From NCBI RefSeq assembly GCF_049801055.1, contig NZ_JBNAGF010000001.1:615008-679007 (forward strand): 64,000 bases of DNA, in the 5' to 3' direction. The first letter of the stretch is position 1. Each line of letters opens with the position of its first letter. The notes under the pieces are model-generated. The model saw only the letters and a list, made by a program, of their open reading frames with translations. It made no database searches and was not told where the DNA came from. Positions 49,097 to 58,662 of the stretch are shown here, piece by piece. The translations under genes were made by a program, and so were the position numbers. The stretch is from JBNAGF01 sp049801055 (GTDB lineage: Bacteria; Pseudomonadota; Alphaproteobacteria; Rhodobacterales; Rhodobacteraceae).

Positions 49097-50131
49097 CTAT
49101 GGCGTGATCATCACCTTTCCGTCAGTCTTTTTCAGCGCTTCAGGCAAACCTGACACAACGTCACCAAGTTTCAGATGGGTCGAAACGTCGGTTTTCCAAC
49201 GTCCGTCGGCGAACCGCGCCTGTACTTCTGCAATCACCCGCATCTGATCGGCGGGCGGTGTGGAGCGCATCCACGAGGTCAGCCAAAAGCCCTCGATGCG
49301 TTTGCCCATGAAGATGAACTGGCCCATCTGGGTCAGTTGCGGCGGTTCGGCGCTGAGCTTGCCATAGCTGATCCAGCGGCCTCCGTTCGGCATGGCCGTA
49401 AAGATCTGTTCCGAGATCTGGTCTGACACAGCATCAAGGAAGACTCTGGGTTTCAGTGCCTTGCTGATCGCGACGAATTTGCTGATCATCTCCGGGTCGG
49501 TGGTGACGAGAACCTCTTCGGCGCCCAGTGCCTTGAGCGGTTCGACGGCGTTGTCCCGGCGAACCATCGCGATGGGTTTCAGCCCCAAGTCACGGCCAAG
49601 CGATGTCATCAGCTTGCCCAACTGGCTGGTCGCGGCGGAAATGATGAAGGAATCGCCGGCTTCGCGGGCAATATCAACCATTGCCATAGCGGTCAGCGGG
49701 TTCACGATTTGGGCGGCCCCGTCGTCATCAGAGACGTCGGGGCGCAGCGGTATGCATGTCATCGCTTCGGTCATGGCATACTCAGCCCAGGCTCCGGATC
49801 CGCCGGGCGAAGCAACAAAGCTCACGCGTTGTCCCAACAGGCCTTCGGCACCTTCGCCGGCGGCGACCACATCGCCGCATCCCTCAAAGCCCGCGGGTGT
49901 GCCCTTGATCCGGGGCTGGCCATATTCGCCTTTGATGAAATGCAGGTCCGATGGATTGACCGATGCAACGCGCAACCGGATCAACACCTGACCGGGGCCG
50001 GGCGTTGGCACCGGGATTTCGGCAGTTTCGAGATATCTGGACGCATCGGTTATGGCCGGGCCTTCGGCAGTGCCGGAATAACCGTCACCCTTCTGCAGCA
50101 GCGCGGTCATGGTCTGGGGCAGGGCTGTCAT
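49097..50131 (-). CDS. MDR-family NAD(P)H-dependent oxidoreductase (quinone/enoyl reductase-like)
   Basis: 344 residues. GroES-like N domain (PGPGQVLIRLRVASVNPSDLHFIKGEYG; PAGFEGCGDVVAAGEG) and a Rossmann domain (SFIISAATSQLGKLMTSLGRDLGLKPIAMVRR). No zinc-binding cysteines, so it belongs to the zinc-free quinone oxidoreductase / enoyl-thioester reductase group. AAGGA precedes the ATG at 50131. It is upstream of livH on the same strand with a 78 nt gap and could be part of the same transcript and acyl pathway. Confidence 0.83.
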   Translation of the reverse strand: MTALPQTMTALLQKGDGYSGTAEGPAITDASRYLETAEIPVPTPGPGQVLIRLRVASVNPSDLHFIKGEYGQPRIKGTPAGFEGCGDVVAAGEGAEGLLGQRVSFVASPGGSGAWAEYAMTEAMTCIPLRPDVSDDDGAAQIVNPLTAMAMVDIAREAGDSFIISAATSQLGKLMTSLGRDLGLKPIAMVRRDNAVEPLKALGAEEVLVTTDPEMISKFVAISKALKPRVFLDAVSDQISEQIFTAMPNGGRWISYGKLSAEPPQLTQMGQFIFMGKRIEGFWLTSWMRSTPPADQMRVIAEVQARFADGRWKTDVSTHLKLGDVVSGLPEALKKTDGKVMITP

Positions 50132-50322
50132 GTCTGATCCTTTTGGCATGCAGGGGAGAAGGTGTTATCGAATGGCGGCATATCGGGTGGCCTCCTGTCA
50201 ACAGCCCTGTTTCGGTTCCGTGGGGTAATGGGGCGGCTTTCGGACTCTTGGCACAGCGCGCGGCAAATGGCAGTCTGGAAACGCCGCAGTGCATTTTGTC
50301 TGCAAGTTAGAAGGACGTGATC

Positions 50323-50847
50323 ATGAGACAAGCAGTTTGGGCATCTTTTCTGATGTCGGCCGGGTTGCTGGCGACAACGGCTGCGGCAGAAGGTGAGCCG
50401 GAACAGTGGGGAGAGTCCGGATCGTGGAAGATCCTCGTGGATCAATCCAATGGCAACGGGTGCTTTGCGCAGAAGGATCTTGAAAGCGGCGCGCGAGTCG
50501 AAATCGGGTTTGCGCCCGTGCGTGGCGGCGGGTTCTTTGCGGTGATGCACCCCGACTGGACCGACATCGAAGACGGGCAAAAGGCCGTGATCGAGTTCGA
50601 TTTCAAGGACGCCCGGTTTGCAGGCGAAGTGGTCGGGGCAATTCGGCAGGGGCTGCCCGGCGGCTACGCCTATTTCGACAACCCCGCATTTGCAGACGAA
50701 TTCGGCAAGCGCAATGTCGTGACAGTCAAGGGCGAACAGGAAGACCGGGTCGTCGACGTGAACCTCAAGGGCAGCATGAAGGCCATCGGGGCGGTCAAGG
50801 AATGTCAGAAGCAACAGCCCGACCCCAAGCCGGCCGAATCCAATTAG
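50323..50847 (+). CDS. Secreted hypothetical protein
   Basis: 174 residues. Signal peptide MRQAVWASFLMSAGLLATTAAA, then EQWGESGSWKILVDQSNGNGCFAQKDLESGARVEIGF, VIEFDFKDARFAGEVVGAI and a Pro/Lys/Gln-rich end. It resembles the periplasmic invasion-associated-locus-B-like or DUF-type beta proteins of Rhodobacterales, but I cannot name a family. AAGGA lies 8 nt before the ATG. It is convergent with the AsmA gene, with only 18 nt between the stops. Confidence 0.75.
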   Translation: MRQAVWASFLMSAGLLATTAAAEGEPEQWGESGSWKILVDQSNGNGCFAQKDLESGARVEIGFAPVRGGGFFAVMHPDWTDIEDGQKAVIEFDFKDARFAGEVVGAIRQGLPGGYAYFDNPAFADEFGKRNVVTVKGEQEDRVVDVNLKGSMKAIGAVKECQKQQPDPKPAESN

Positions 50848-50865
50848 AAAGGCTGCAAATCAGCT

Positions 50866-53697
50866 TTATTGCAGTTGACGGGCATCCGGCTTGCACGGCT
50901 GCCGGTCAGCGGGCATGGCGCCCTCGCGTTGCTTGGGACGGGAGCCGCCAACCAGCAGTTTGAAATCCGGCGAAGACAGCCGCCCGGTCACCTGAAAGGG
51001 CCAGGCGCTGCGGGACAGGGGCTGGCCGACGCGTCGTGGCTCGGCCCTGAGTGCGATCGTGTCACCCTTCCAGTCGATTCCGCCAGCTGCAACCAGTTGC
51101 ACCGATTTCGTCTCGAGCACGACCGCATTGGAATTCACCTTGCCGCCGTTGATGCTGAGCGGGGCAACGATGCAGACGATATCGGTGTATCCCTGCTGCC
51201 TCTCCTTGGAGAACAGCCACGGGAAAACACCCAGACCCGCCAGTTCTAACAGGCTGCTTGCAATTGCGCCCTGTCCCATTGACACGGTAACCGATCCCGC
51301 CATCGAGTTCACAAATGCCTTTGCCGAGGTCAGGTTGCCCGACAGGTTAAACCGGCCTCGGACCTTGCCGCGCGCGTCCAGCGAGACCCCCGCCAGATCC
51401 AGCAGTGTTTTCAGGCGCCACCCGCTGGTGTTGCCGCTGATGGTGACCCATCCGGGATTTTTCACCAGATCCGACCCGGCGTGAATGCTGAAATAGCCGC
51501 CACCATAAGTCACTTCGACCGGCCCAAGATCAACCTTTCCATCGCGCGCCGTCAGGGCGCTGACCAAGCGGGTCACCCCTTCCTGTCCGGCAATCTTCTC
51601 GATCTCGATCGCCAGTTCCAGATCGGTTTTCTTGAGCAGGGTATCCGGATCCAGCAGATCCGCCGCGTCACGCTCTTCTGCGGGCAGGACCAGCGGTTGC
51701 ACTTCCGGGCCGTCATCTGTCGCCGCGTCGTTGGCAGCAGTCTCTTGTGCGTTGCCCCCATCCTCTTTCTGGTCTTTCGCGGTATCTTCGAGCACCAGCG
51801 GCTGCACTTCCGGGCCGCTGTCTTCTGCGTTCTCCGATGTCGTTTGGGTTGTGTCCGGGTCTTCCAGAACCAGTGGTTGCACCTCCGGAGGCTCCTCGGA
51901 CAGGGCCTTTGACAATCTGTTGATGTTCTGGATTCCCAACCGGAGATCGGCCACATCGATAAAATCGCTATAAAGCCGTCCACGCACCACCGGAACGCCG
52001 GAATTGGTGTCACCGCTGAGTTCCAGGTCAATCCGCGATTTGCCGCTGCGCAACCCATATTTGGTATCCAGCCTGTGCTGGCTCGACTTGGCGCCGAATG
52101 TCAGTTCGAATTCGCGGCCTTCGGTGGCTTCGATGCCCATCGGGGCAAAAAACTGTCCTGTATCCGGAACGTCGAGGTCAAAGGCCATCGCGAACCCGTC
52201 CAGCCCGAGAATGTCGGTCATGGAAGCGTTGAAATCGAGCGACCAGAGCGTGCTGCCTTCGGTCCGGGCCGTGAATTCCGACAGGGTGAGATGGCCGGGC
52301 GCGTCATTGAGCGCGAAACTTGCGACGGCTTTTCCGTACTGCCGCGCCACGTCGGACCCGAGCTTGCCGAGCATAAGGCTGGCCGAAGCGGTCAGGGTTC
52401 CCTTCAGATCGATCTCTTTGAGCTCCAACACGTTGCCCAGCGCGCCTTTGGCGACAAGTATCGGGGCCTCCTCAGGACCGGCTTGAAGGTGAATGTTGTC
52501 AAAGGCCAGATGGCCTTCTTCGGTGCGGTGGATATGGCCCAATGATATCGGGCCGACCTTGTTCAGATCGCGCTCGAATGCGTTGGTGTTCAGGAACAGG
52601 GTTTCGAATTCCAGATTTCCGCGGTCGCCGACGATATGGGCTTCGATCCCTGTCAGTTTAAGGTCTTTGAGCGCGCGGGCCTTGGGCGGCGGCGCGTCCT
52701 TTGGGTGCAGTCGGGCGTTCACGTTGATGTCGACATTTGTGCCGGTGATCAGATCCTCGGTAGTTGCTTCGATCAGCAGGTGTTGCCCTTCGCTGAACTC
52801 TATATCGGTCAGGAACCGATCCACGACCAGCGGGCCGGTGCCCCATTCGAGATCCGCTTCGATTGTGCCTTGCCCGTCCAGAACCGGGGCGAGGGCCAGA
52901 ACTTCCAGAAGATCGGCAATCTGACCGCTGTCGAGATCAAACCGCCCCTGCCACAGGTCGGGCGTGCCCGGGGCAGGGGCCCCGTCAAATGTGATGACCA
53001 TGTTTCCGAACTCGGCTCGTGTGGTGAATGCAGCCCCGCGTGGATAGGTTCCCGCAATGGTGAATTCCTGCTCGTTTACCTTGCCATCGCTTTGCAAGGT
53101 CACGGTTTGGCCCCCGTCCTTCTGTTCGAGATCCAGAGCATTCAAGTCGAACGTGAAGTCGAACCCTGTTTTTTCGTCGACCGTGGACAGACCGATTTGC
53201 TTGAATTGCGCAGTTCGAGTGGACAGGAACGACAGAATGCTGTTCTGCCTGACATTTTCAGGTTCGTCATCGTCTTTGGTGTCTGCGGTGTCCTGTTGCT
53301 CGATCTGGTACCAGTTTCTGGTCCCGTCTTGCTGGGTCAGCAGGTCGACCTGAAGCCCATGAACGAGAAGATTGTCCAGATCCACGGTGCCGCCGACGAG
53401 TTTCATCAGGTCGACATCTAACTCCAGACGTTCAAGTTGGGCCAGCGTGTTTCCGGCGATGATCTCGCTCGGGATTTCGACCTGAGAAACATGCAGCCGG
53501 CTGATCGGAGCAAGAACGATACGCACATCGCCGTTCACTTTCAGTCCGTGTTGCAGCTGTTCGCTGAGCACCCGTTCGACCAGATCGGCGCGCATCCGGG
53601 AAAAGAACGGCGCCGCAAGAACGACTGTGACCACGACAATGGCGACCACGATCAGACCGGCAAAGACAGCCAGAAGGCGCAGGTATCGTCGGGGCAT
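50866..53697 (-). CDS. AsmA-family protein with a triplicated linker motif
   Basis: 943 residues. N-terminal membrane anchor (LRLLAVFAGLIVVAIVVVTVVLA), then the AsmA N domain (LVERVLSEQLQHGLKVNGDVRIVLAPISRLHVSQVEI) and a long beta-rich body of the repeating-beta-groove type. The C-terminal AsmA_2 part has ASSLLELAGLGVFPWLF. Such proteins span the periplasm and are linked to phospholipid transport and outer-membrane integrity. An acidic linker at about residues 599-671 carries three copies of PEVQPLVL. GGAGG is 5 nt before the ATG at 53697. Confidence 0.87.
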   Translation of the reverse strand: MPRRYLRLLAVFAGLIVVAIVVVTVVLAAPFFSRMRADLVERVLSEQLQHGLKVNGDVRIVLAPISRLHVSQVEIPSEIIAGNTLAQLERLELDVDLMKLVGGTVDLDNLLVHGLQVDLLTQQDGTRNWYQIEQQDTADTKDDDEPENVRQNSILSFLSTRTAQFKQIGLSTVDEKTGFDFTFDLNALDLEQKDGGQTVTLQSDGKVNEQEFTIAGTYPRGAAFTTRAEFGNMVITFDGAPAPGTPDLWQGRFDLDSGQIADLLEVLALAPVLDGQGTIEADLEWGTGPLVVDRFLTDIEFSEGQHLLIEATTEDLITGTNVDINVNARLHPKDAPPPKARALKDLKLTGIEAHIVGDRGNLEFETLFLNTNAFERDLNKVGPISLGHIHRTEEGHLAFDNIHLQAGPEEAPILVAKGALGNVLELKEIDLKGTLTASASLMLGKLGSDVARQYGKAVASFALNDAPGHLTLSEFTARTEGSTLWSLDFNASMTDILGLDGFAMAFDLDVPDTGQFFAPMGIEATEGREFELTFGAKSSQHRLDTKYGLRSGKSRIDLELSGDTNSGVPVVRGRLYSDFIDVADLRLGIQNINRLSKALSEEPPEVQPLVLEDPDTTQTTSENAEDSGPEVQPLVLEDTAKDQKEDGGNAQETAANDAATDDGPEVQPLVLPAEERDAADLLDPDTLLKKTDLELAIEIEKIAGQEGVTRLVSALTARDGKVDLGPVEVTYGGGYFSIHAGSDLVKNPGWVTISGNTSGWRLKTLLDLAGVSLDARGKVRGRFNLSGNLTSAKAFVNSMAGSVTVSMGQGAIASSLLELAGLGVFPWLFSKERQQGYTDIVCIVAPLSINGGKVNSNAVVLETKSVQLVAAGGIDWKGDTIALRAEPRRVGQPLSRSAWPFQVTGRLSSPDFKLLVGGSRPKQREGAMPADRQPCKPDARQLQ

Positions 53698-53878
53698 GGT
53701 AGCCTCCGTTCTGAGTAATTCCGGTTGGCCGGGCTCAGACAGCACCCGGCACAGTTGCAGCTTAAGTCATGCAGGCCATTGAGCAAAATGGAAAATTCTG
53801 AATTTAGTTTGCCGTTTCAGGCTCTGCCGCACGTCCGTTCCATCCAAAAACAGAGCCGTTGCAGGCCCACACTCGGCG

Positions 53879-55276
53879 TCAAGACGATTGAGTTTCGTCC
53901 GCGGCCAACGAGGCCAGCTCGCCCAGCGTTACCGGTTTGACCGGATTACGCGCGCGGGGCGGGATGGCAGGCGGGATACCCCGTTGTTCCGAAAGGATCC
54001 CGCGCACGGTCGCATCGCACATGCGTCCCTGACAGGGTCCCATCCCGGCCCGCGTGGCCGTCTTGAGCAGCCGGTGACCTGTCGCGCCTTCGCCGATGGC
54101 CTGTCGCAGTTCGCCGGCCGTGATCTCTTCGCATCGGCAGACAATGGTTTCATCCGGCGGCGTCAGGAACTCTTTTGGGGGGGCATAGAGGGTATCAAGC
54201 AGCGGGCGAACCGACCGGGCACACAGCAGCCCGCCCAGATCGGCGGCAGAGGTCTGATTGCGGGCATCGGCGCTGATCCGCCCCAACCGAAAAAGAATAT
54301 CCCTCGCGGCCAGCCGGCCAGCGAATTTGGCGGCATCTGCCCCGGCGATCCCAGAGCCGTCCCCGGCCACGTAGATCCCGTCGACGCTACTGCGCCCCCA
54401 CTGGTCGGTGACGGGGTGAAAACACTGTTGCAAGGGACTCCAGTCATGGGTGATCCCGGCAGCTCGGGTTATGCTTGTCGACGGTATCACGCCCTGATGG
54501 GTCAATAGCAGCCTACATGTCAGGTTCTGTTGTTCGCCACGGCTGCGGAACGAGAAGCGCAGGCTTCCACCTGTTTCCGCATCGGCGCGGAAACCGGATG
54601 CGCCGGTAAAGCGCGGGATGCCGTGCGCCCTGATCTTGTAAAGAAGCGCCATCCCCTTTCTCAGAACCGGAATGCCCAGAGTCGCCCGCGGCAAGTGTCG
54701 CAGTCCTGCCAGTAATGCAGTTCGCGATCCCGTTTCGACCAGCGCCAAAGGTGGAGTTCCGGCATCGATCATTTGTGCGGCCATCAGATAGAGCAGCGGG
54801 CCTGACCCGGCCAGCACCGCGTCGCGCGGCAGCATCGCTGCATTCTTCATCAGGATCTGTGCCGCTCCTGCCGGCATGACCCCCGGCAATGTCCAGCCGG
54901 GAAAGGGCACCGGGCGCTCCTGCGCGCCGGTGGCCAGCAGCAGAAAAGGCGCTTTGCTTGTATGGCTCTGACCGTCCCGCGACCATGCAACCTTTGGGCC
55001 GGCATCGATGCGCCAGACCGTGGCGCCAAAGATCCGGGTGATGTTGGGATGGTCCAGAGCATCTACCAATGCAGCACCCTGCGCATAGTCCTGGCCCAGC
55101 CAGTCGAACCGGTCGCGGTTTCGGTCGACATCGCGATAAATCTGACCGCCGGGAGCGGGTTGATCGTCAAGCAGCAAGACGCGCGCGCCTGCCCGGGCCG
55201 TCGTCGCCGCGGCGGCCATTCCAGCCGGGCCGGCGCCGATGATGATCAGATCGGGTGGCAGTTCCGGATCAGTCAT
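53879..55276 (-). CDS. HcnB/OoxA-like FAD-NAD(P) oxidoreductase subunit with BFD [2Fe-2S] domain
   Basis: 465 residues. Rossmann FAD motif LIIIGAGPAGMAAAATTARAG, disulfide-reductase-like body with VAGDGSGIAGADAAKFAGRLAA, and a C-terminal BFD-like domain with Cys380, Cys382 (IVCRCEEITAGELRQAI), Cys415 and Cys420 (GPCQGRMCDA). It is the alpha subunit of the heterotrimeric dye-linked dehydrogenases that include HcnABC, opine oxidase and D-hydroxyproline dehydrogenase. The ATG at 55276 overlaps the preceding small subunit gene by 8 nt. Confidence 0.88.
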   Translation of the reverse strand: MTDPELPPDLIIIGAGPAGMAAAATTARAGARVLLLDDQPAPGGQIYRDVDRNRDRFDWLGQDYAQGAALVDALDHPNITRIFGATVWRIDAGPKVAWSRDGQSHTSKAPFLLLATGAQERPVPFPGWTLPGVMPAGAAQILMKNAAMLPRDAVLAGSGPLLYLMAAQMIDAGTPPLALVETGSRTALLAGLRHLPRATLGIPVLRKGMALLYKIRAHGIPRFTGASGFRADAETGGSLRFSFRSRGEQQNLTCRLLLTHQGVIPSTSITRAAGITHDWSPLQQCFHPVTDQWGRSSVDGIYVAGDGSGIAGADAAKFAGRLAARDILFRLGRISADARNQTSAADLGGLLCARSVRPLLDTLYAPPKEFLTPPDETIVCRCEEITAGELRQAIGEGATGHRLLKTATRAGMGPCQGRMCDATVRGILSEQRGIPPAIPPRARNPVKPVTLGELASLAADETQSS

Positions 55277-55601
55277 CAAGGCTCTCCTGACCCGGTAACC
55301 CCCTTTGCCGACGCACTACCATCCCGTCGCGGACCGGGGTGATGCAGGCCTGAACATTCTTGCGACCGTCGACCTCGACCATACAATCGAAGCAAATACC
55401 CATCATGCAATAGGCCGTCCGGGGCGCATTTTCGCGCGGTGTCAGGCGGCTTGCGGATCCCGAATGGGCCAGCAACGCCGCGGCAAGGCTGTCACCCTCG
55501 CGCGCCACAACGGTTTCACCGTCGACCGTCAGCCGCAGGTCAGAGCCTAGCGGTTCGCCCGGGCGCTCAGGCAGCCTCAGAAATCTTGAATCTATGCTCA
55601 T
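55269..55601 (-). CDS. HcnA-like [2Fe-2S] subunit
   Basis: 110 residues. Ferredoxin-like: LRLTVDGETVVAREGDSLAAALLAHSG, then APRTAYCMMGICFDCMVEVDGRKNVQACITPVRDG with the Cys-x4-Cys-x2-Cys and a distal Cys that hold the 2Fe-2S centre. It passes electrons within the HcnABC/hydroxyproline-dehydrogenase-type complex. Overlaps both neighbours (35 nt with the DAO subunit, 8 nt with the FAD subunit), so the three are translated together. Confidence 0.87.
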   Translation of the reverse strand: MSIDSRFLRLPERPGEPLGSDLRLTVDGETVVAREGDSLAAALLAHSGSASRLTPRENAPRTAYCMMGICFDCMVEVDGRKNVQACITPVRDGMVVRRQRGLPGQESLDD

Positions 55602-56688
55602 CGAACGGGTCCAGTTCAGGGGCGTCAGATGCGCCTTCTATCCATTTTGCAAGCGCACCGGCATGGTTCGGGGCCAGCGTTACGCCGCTGTGACAAGTCA
55701 CGAGACAGGCATCGGGGTGGTCGGGGGACCTTGCATAGACCGGGTAGCCATCCCCGGTCATGATCCGTAATGCGCCCCAGCTGCGCAGTACACTAACGCT
55801 GGCCAGCGCAGGCAGCACATCCACTGCGTGCCGGGCCAATCCGGCGGTCTTGCCCAATGTGTCATTGTCATCCAGCCCCACCTCGGCCTTGGTTCCGCCG
55901 ATCTGGATGCCGCCTTCGTTGACTTGCCGGATTGTGCTGGACAGAAAAGGCAGGTGGGAGCCCAGCTTCTCGGTGATCAAAAGCTCACCCCGCTGTGGTC
56001 GCACCTTGGTGCGGAAACCGAGCTGCGGCGCGAGTGTCATCGCCCCCAACCCGGCGCACAGAACCAAACGTCCGGTATGGCGAAGTTGTCCCTGACGGTC
56101 GCGCAGGGCAAATCCACCGCCCGGCGTTGGCGAGATCTGATCGACATGAACGCTTTGTTCCACAAGGCCTCCGCGACGCCGGACGGCGCGGCCCAATGCG
56201 CGCAGCAACAGCAGCGGGTTCACATGCCCGTCGCGCGCGCAGTAAGTCGCGCCTACGACAGCAGGACCCAAGGACGGGATGCGGCGCCGAACTGCCTCTC
56301 CCGAAAGGGTTTCGCAGGGCAGATCATCGACCAGTGCTTCTTTCTGAAGCGCGAGATCGCCGGAAAACTCAGCGAATTCGGTTTCGTCGGTAAAGAACTC
56401 GTAGCCGCCGGGTTGCTCCAGTTTCACATCCATTCCGCTGATGTCGGAGAGGGTGGCGGCAAATTCCGGCCATGCGGCGACCGCCTTGCTTGTCCAATGT
56501 GCATAGGCCGGATAGCGCGCGCCCTTACCCTGTAGCCAGACCAGCCCGAAATTCCCCTGGCTGGCCCGCAAGTCGCCATCGGCACCGTCAAGCACGGTGA
56601 CACGCTGCCCTGCATCCAGCAGCCCCAATGCCACGGACAGGCCGACGATACCGCCTCCGATGACAGTGATGTCAGTTTGCGTCGTCAC
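55567..56688 (-). CDS. HcnC/DAO-type FAD oxidoreductase subunit
   Basis: 373 residues. D-amino-acid-oxidase fold: ITVIGGGIVGLSVALGLLDAG near the N terminus, ARDGHVNPLLLLRALGRA, VRPQRGELLIT and the C-terminal CLVTCHSGVTLAPNHAGALAKWI. The beta (catalytic amine-oxidising) subunit. Together the three genes could oxidise D-hydroxyproline, an opine or glycine; the context does not decide. GTG at 56688 follows GGAGGAG at 5 nt, which is the best start. Confidence 0.87.
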   Translation of the reverse strand: MTTQTDITVIGGGIVGLSVALGLLDAGQRVTVLDGADGDLRASQGNFGLVWLQGKGARYPAYAHWTSKAVAAWPEFAATLSDISGMDVKLEQPGGYEFFTDETEFAEFSGDLALQKEALVDDLPCETLSGEAVRRRIPSLGPAVVGATYCARDGHVNPLLLLRALGRAVRRRGGLVEQSVHVDQISPTPGGGFALRDRQGQLRHTGRLVLCAGLGAMTLAPQLGFRTKVRPQRGELLITEKLGSHLPFLSSTIRQVNEGGIQIGGTKAEVGLDDNDTLGKTAGLARHAVDVLPALASVSVLRSWGALRIMTGDGYPVYARSPDHPDACLVTCHSGVTLAPNHAGALAKWIEGASDAPELDPFDEHRFKISEAA

Positions 56689-56910
56689 GGTGTCTCCTCC
56701 CCGGGTTTCATGGCACAATTTCCGGCCCTGTGAAACTCAGCTTTTGAGACCCATACAGGCGAAAGTTTTCGTGCGGGCCAAAGGCCCCAGTACTGAATGC
56801 TCTGGTTGGATGCGGGTTTATGGTATTCTGCGCTGAAGGGTTATACAAGGCAGGGACAGGATACAGGCGCGCGAACCGCATCCGGGCAGGGTTTCACGGA
56901 GGCATTTACG

Positions 56911-58554
56911 ATGACTGAATTTGATCTGGGCACCTATTCAAGGGCGATAACCACCCGTTCCGAATCCGCCAAAAAACAGTTCGATCAGGGGCTGGTCTGG
57001 TTGTACGGCTACAATCACGAAGCGGCCGCCGCCTGTTTCGAACAGGCAGCCAGGGCAGATCCGAACTGTGGAATTGCCCATTGGGGCATCGCTCATGCGA
57101 TCGGACCCAACTATAACAAGCCCTGGGACTTCTTTGAGCCCGATGAAAAGGTTGAGACCCTGAAAAAGGCGCATGAATCCATTGCAACGGCCGTCGCGCT
57201 GCGGGATGACGGGTCCGCCGTTGAGGCTGCGTTGATCGATGCACTGGCTCACCGGTTTCCTGATGACCCCGAGATCGAGGATTACGGCCCATGGAATGAC
57301 GCCTTTTCCGACTCGATGCGAAAGGTCAATGCAGCCTTTCCCGATGATCTGGATGTCGCCTGCCTGTTTGCCGAAGCATTGATGAACCGAACCCCTTGGC
57401 TGTTGTGGGACCTCAAGACCGGCCAGCCTCGGGAAGGTGCCTCGACCGTCGAGGCACGGGCGGTGCTGGAACGGGCCTTTGATGAATTGCCCGGTGCATG
57501 GAGCCATCCGGGTCTGCTGCACATGTATATTCATCTCATGGAGATGTCGCCGACCCCGGAAAAGGCATTGTTGCATGGTGACCGGTTGATGGATCTGGTG
57601 CCTGACAGCGGCCATCTTGTGCATATGGCAACCCATATCGATGTGCTCTGTGGTGACTATCAAAACGTGGTTCGGCGCAATCGACAGGCAGCTGTGGTGG
57701 ACCGCAAATACGAGGCGGCAGCCGGGGGCGAGAATTTCTATACCGTCTACCGAATTCACAATGTTCATTTCGAAGCCTACGGCGCGATGTTTCTAGGTCA
57801 GCCCGACGTGGCCCTGGCCGCGTCCGAAGAGCTGATGCGGATGCTGCCCGAGGACGTGATCCGTTTCTTCCCGGATCTGTTCGAAAGCTTCTATGGCAAG
57901 AAGATCCACGTCATGGTGCGTTTCGGTATGTGGCAAGCCATTCTCGATGAGCCGTTCCCGCCGGACGCCGAGCTGTTCTGCTATACAACTGCTGCCATGC
58001 ATCAGGCCCGCACCATCGCACTAGCCAATCTGGGACGGTCTGGCGAAGCCCAAATGGAACGGGAAACCGCCGTGGCGGCGCGCAAGGCCGTGCCCGAAAG
58101 TCGCCTGGTTTTCAACAACACCGCCGAAGACGTGCTGATGATCGGCGAAGCGATGATGGATGGTGAACTGGCCTATAAGTCGGGGCAGGTCGAAGAGGGG
58201 CTGGGCCATCTGCGTCGCTCGGTCGAACTGGATGATTCCCTGGTCTATGACGAGCCCTGGGGTTGGATGCAGCCGACCCGGCACGCGCTGGGCGCATTGC
58301 TGATGGAGGCCGGGCAGTTCGAAGAAGCCGAGGCCGTCTATCGCGCGGATCTGGGGCTCGACGACACGCTGGCGCGCGCGTGCCAGCATCCCGGCAATGT
58401 CTGGAGCCTGCATGGCCTGCATGAATGTCTCGGCCGGCGTGGTGAAGAGGTTGAGGCGCGGCACATCAAGCTGCAACTGGACAAGGCCGCGGCCCGTGCC
58501 ACCGTGCCGATTCATGCGTCGTGTTTCTGCCGCAGTAAGTCCAGGGCGGCCTAG
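56911..58554 (+). CDS. TPR-repeat protein
   Basis: 547 residues, no signal peptide. N-terminal TPR-like pair (SAKKQFDQGLVWLYGYNHEAAAACFEQAARADPNCGIAHWGIAHAIG), a middle region with GLLHMYIHLMEMSPTPEKAL and GHLVHMATHIDVLCGDY, and C-terminal repeats (GQFEEAEAVYRADLG). The His-rich centre (HMYIH, HMATHID) is conserved in this family and might bind metal, but that is a guess. Cytosolic scaffold or enzyme of unknown function. ACGGAGG precedes the ATG at 56911 by 8 nt. Confidence 0.82.
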   Translation: MTEFDLGTYSRAITTRSESAKKQFDQGLVWLYGYNHEAAAACFEQAARADPNCGIAHWGIAHAIGPNYNKPWDFFEPDEKVETLKKAHESIATAVALRDDGSAVEAALIDALAHRFPDDPEIEDYGPWNDAFSDSMRKVNAAFPDDLDVACLFAEALMNRTPWLLWDLKTGQPREGASTVEARAVLERAFDELPGAWSHPGLLHMYIHLMEMSPTPEKALLHGDRLMDLVPDSGHLVHMATHIDVLCGDYQNVVRRNRQAAVVDRKYEAAAGGENFYTVYRIHNVHFEAYGAMFLGQPDVALAASEELMRMLPEDVIRFFPDLFESFYGKKIHVMVRFGMWQAILDEPFPPDAELFCYTTAAMHQARTIALANLGRSGEAQMERETAVAARKAVPESRLVFNNTAEDVLMIGEAMMDGELAYKSGQVEEGLGHLRRSVELDDSLVYDEPWGWMQPTRHALGALLMEAGQFEEAEAVYRADLGLDDTLARACQHPGNVWSLHGLHECLGRRGEEVEARHIKLQLDKAAARATVPIHASCFCRSKSRAA

Positions 58555-58662
58555 AGCCGAATACGGAATAGTGCCCAAACGACTACTCGTGTCGAAATTC
58601 GGCGACGTCAGGGAAATTCGCCCTATCATGCATCGGAAGAGGCTTGGTTGCGGAGGCCACGA

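Noticed and set aside
53879..56688. Hydrogen cyanide synthase operon hcnABC proper
   Set aside because: Subunit architecture is shared with opine and hydroxyproline dehydrogenases, and nothing in the window favours cyanide production.
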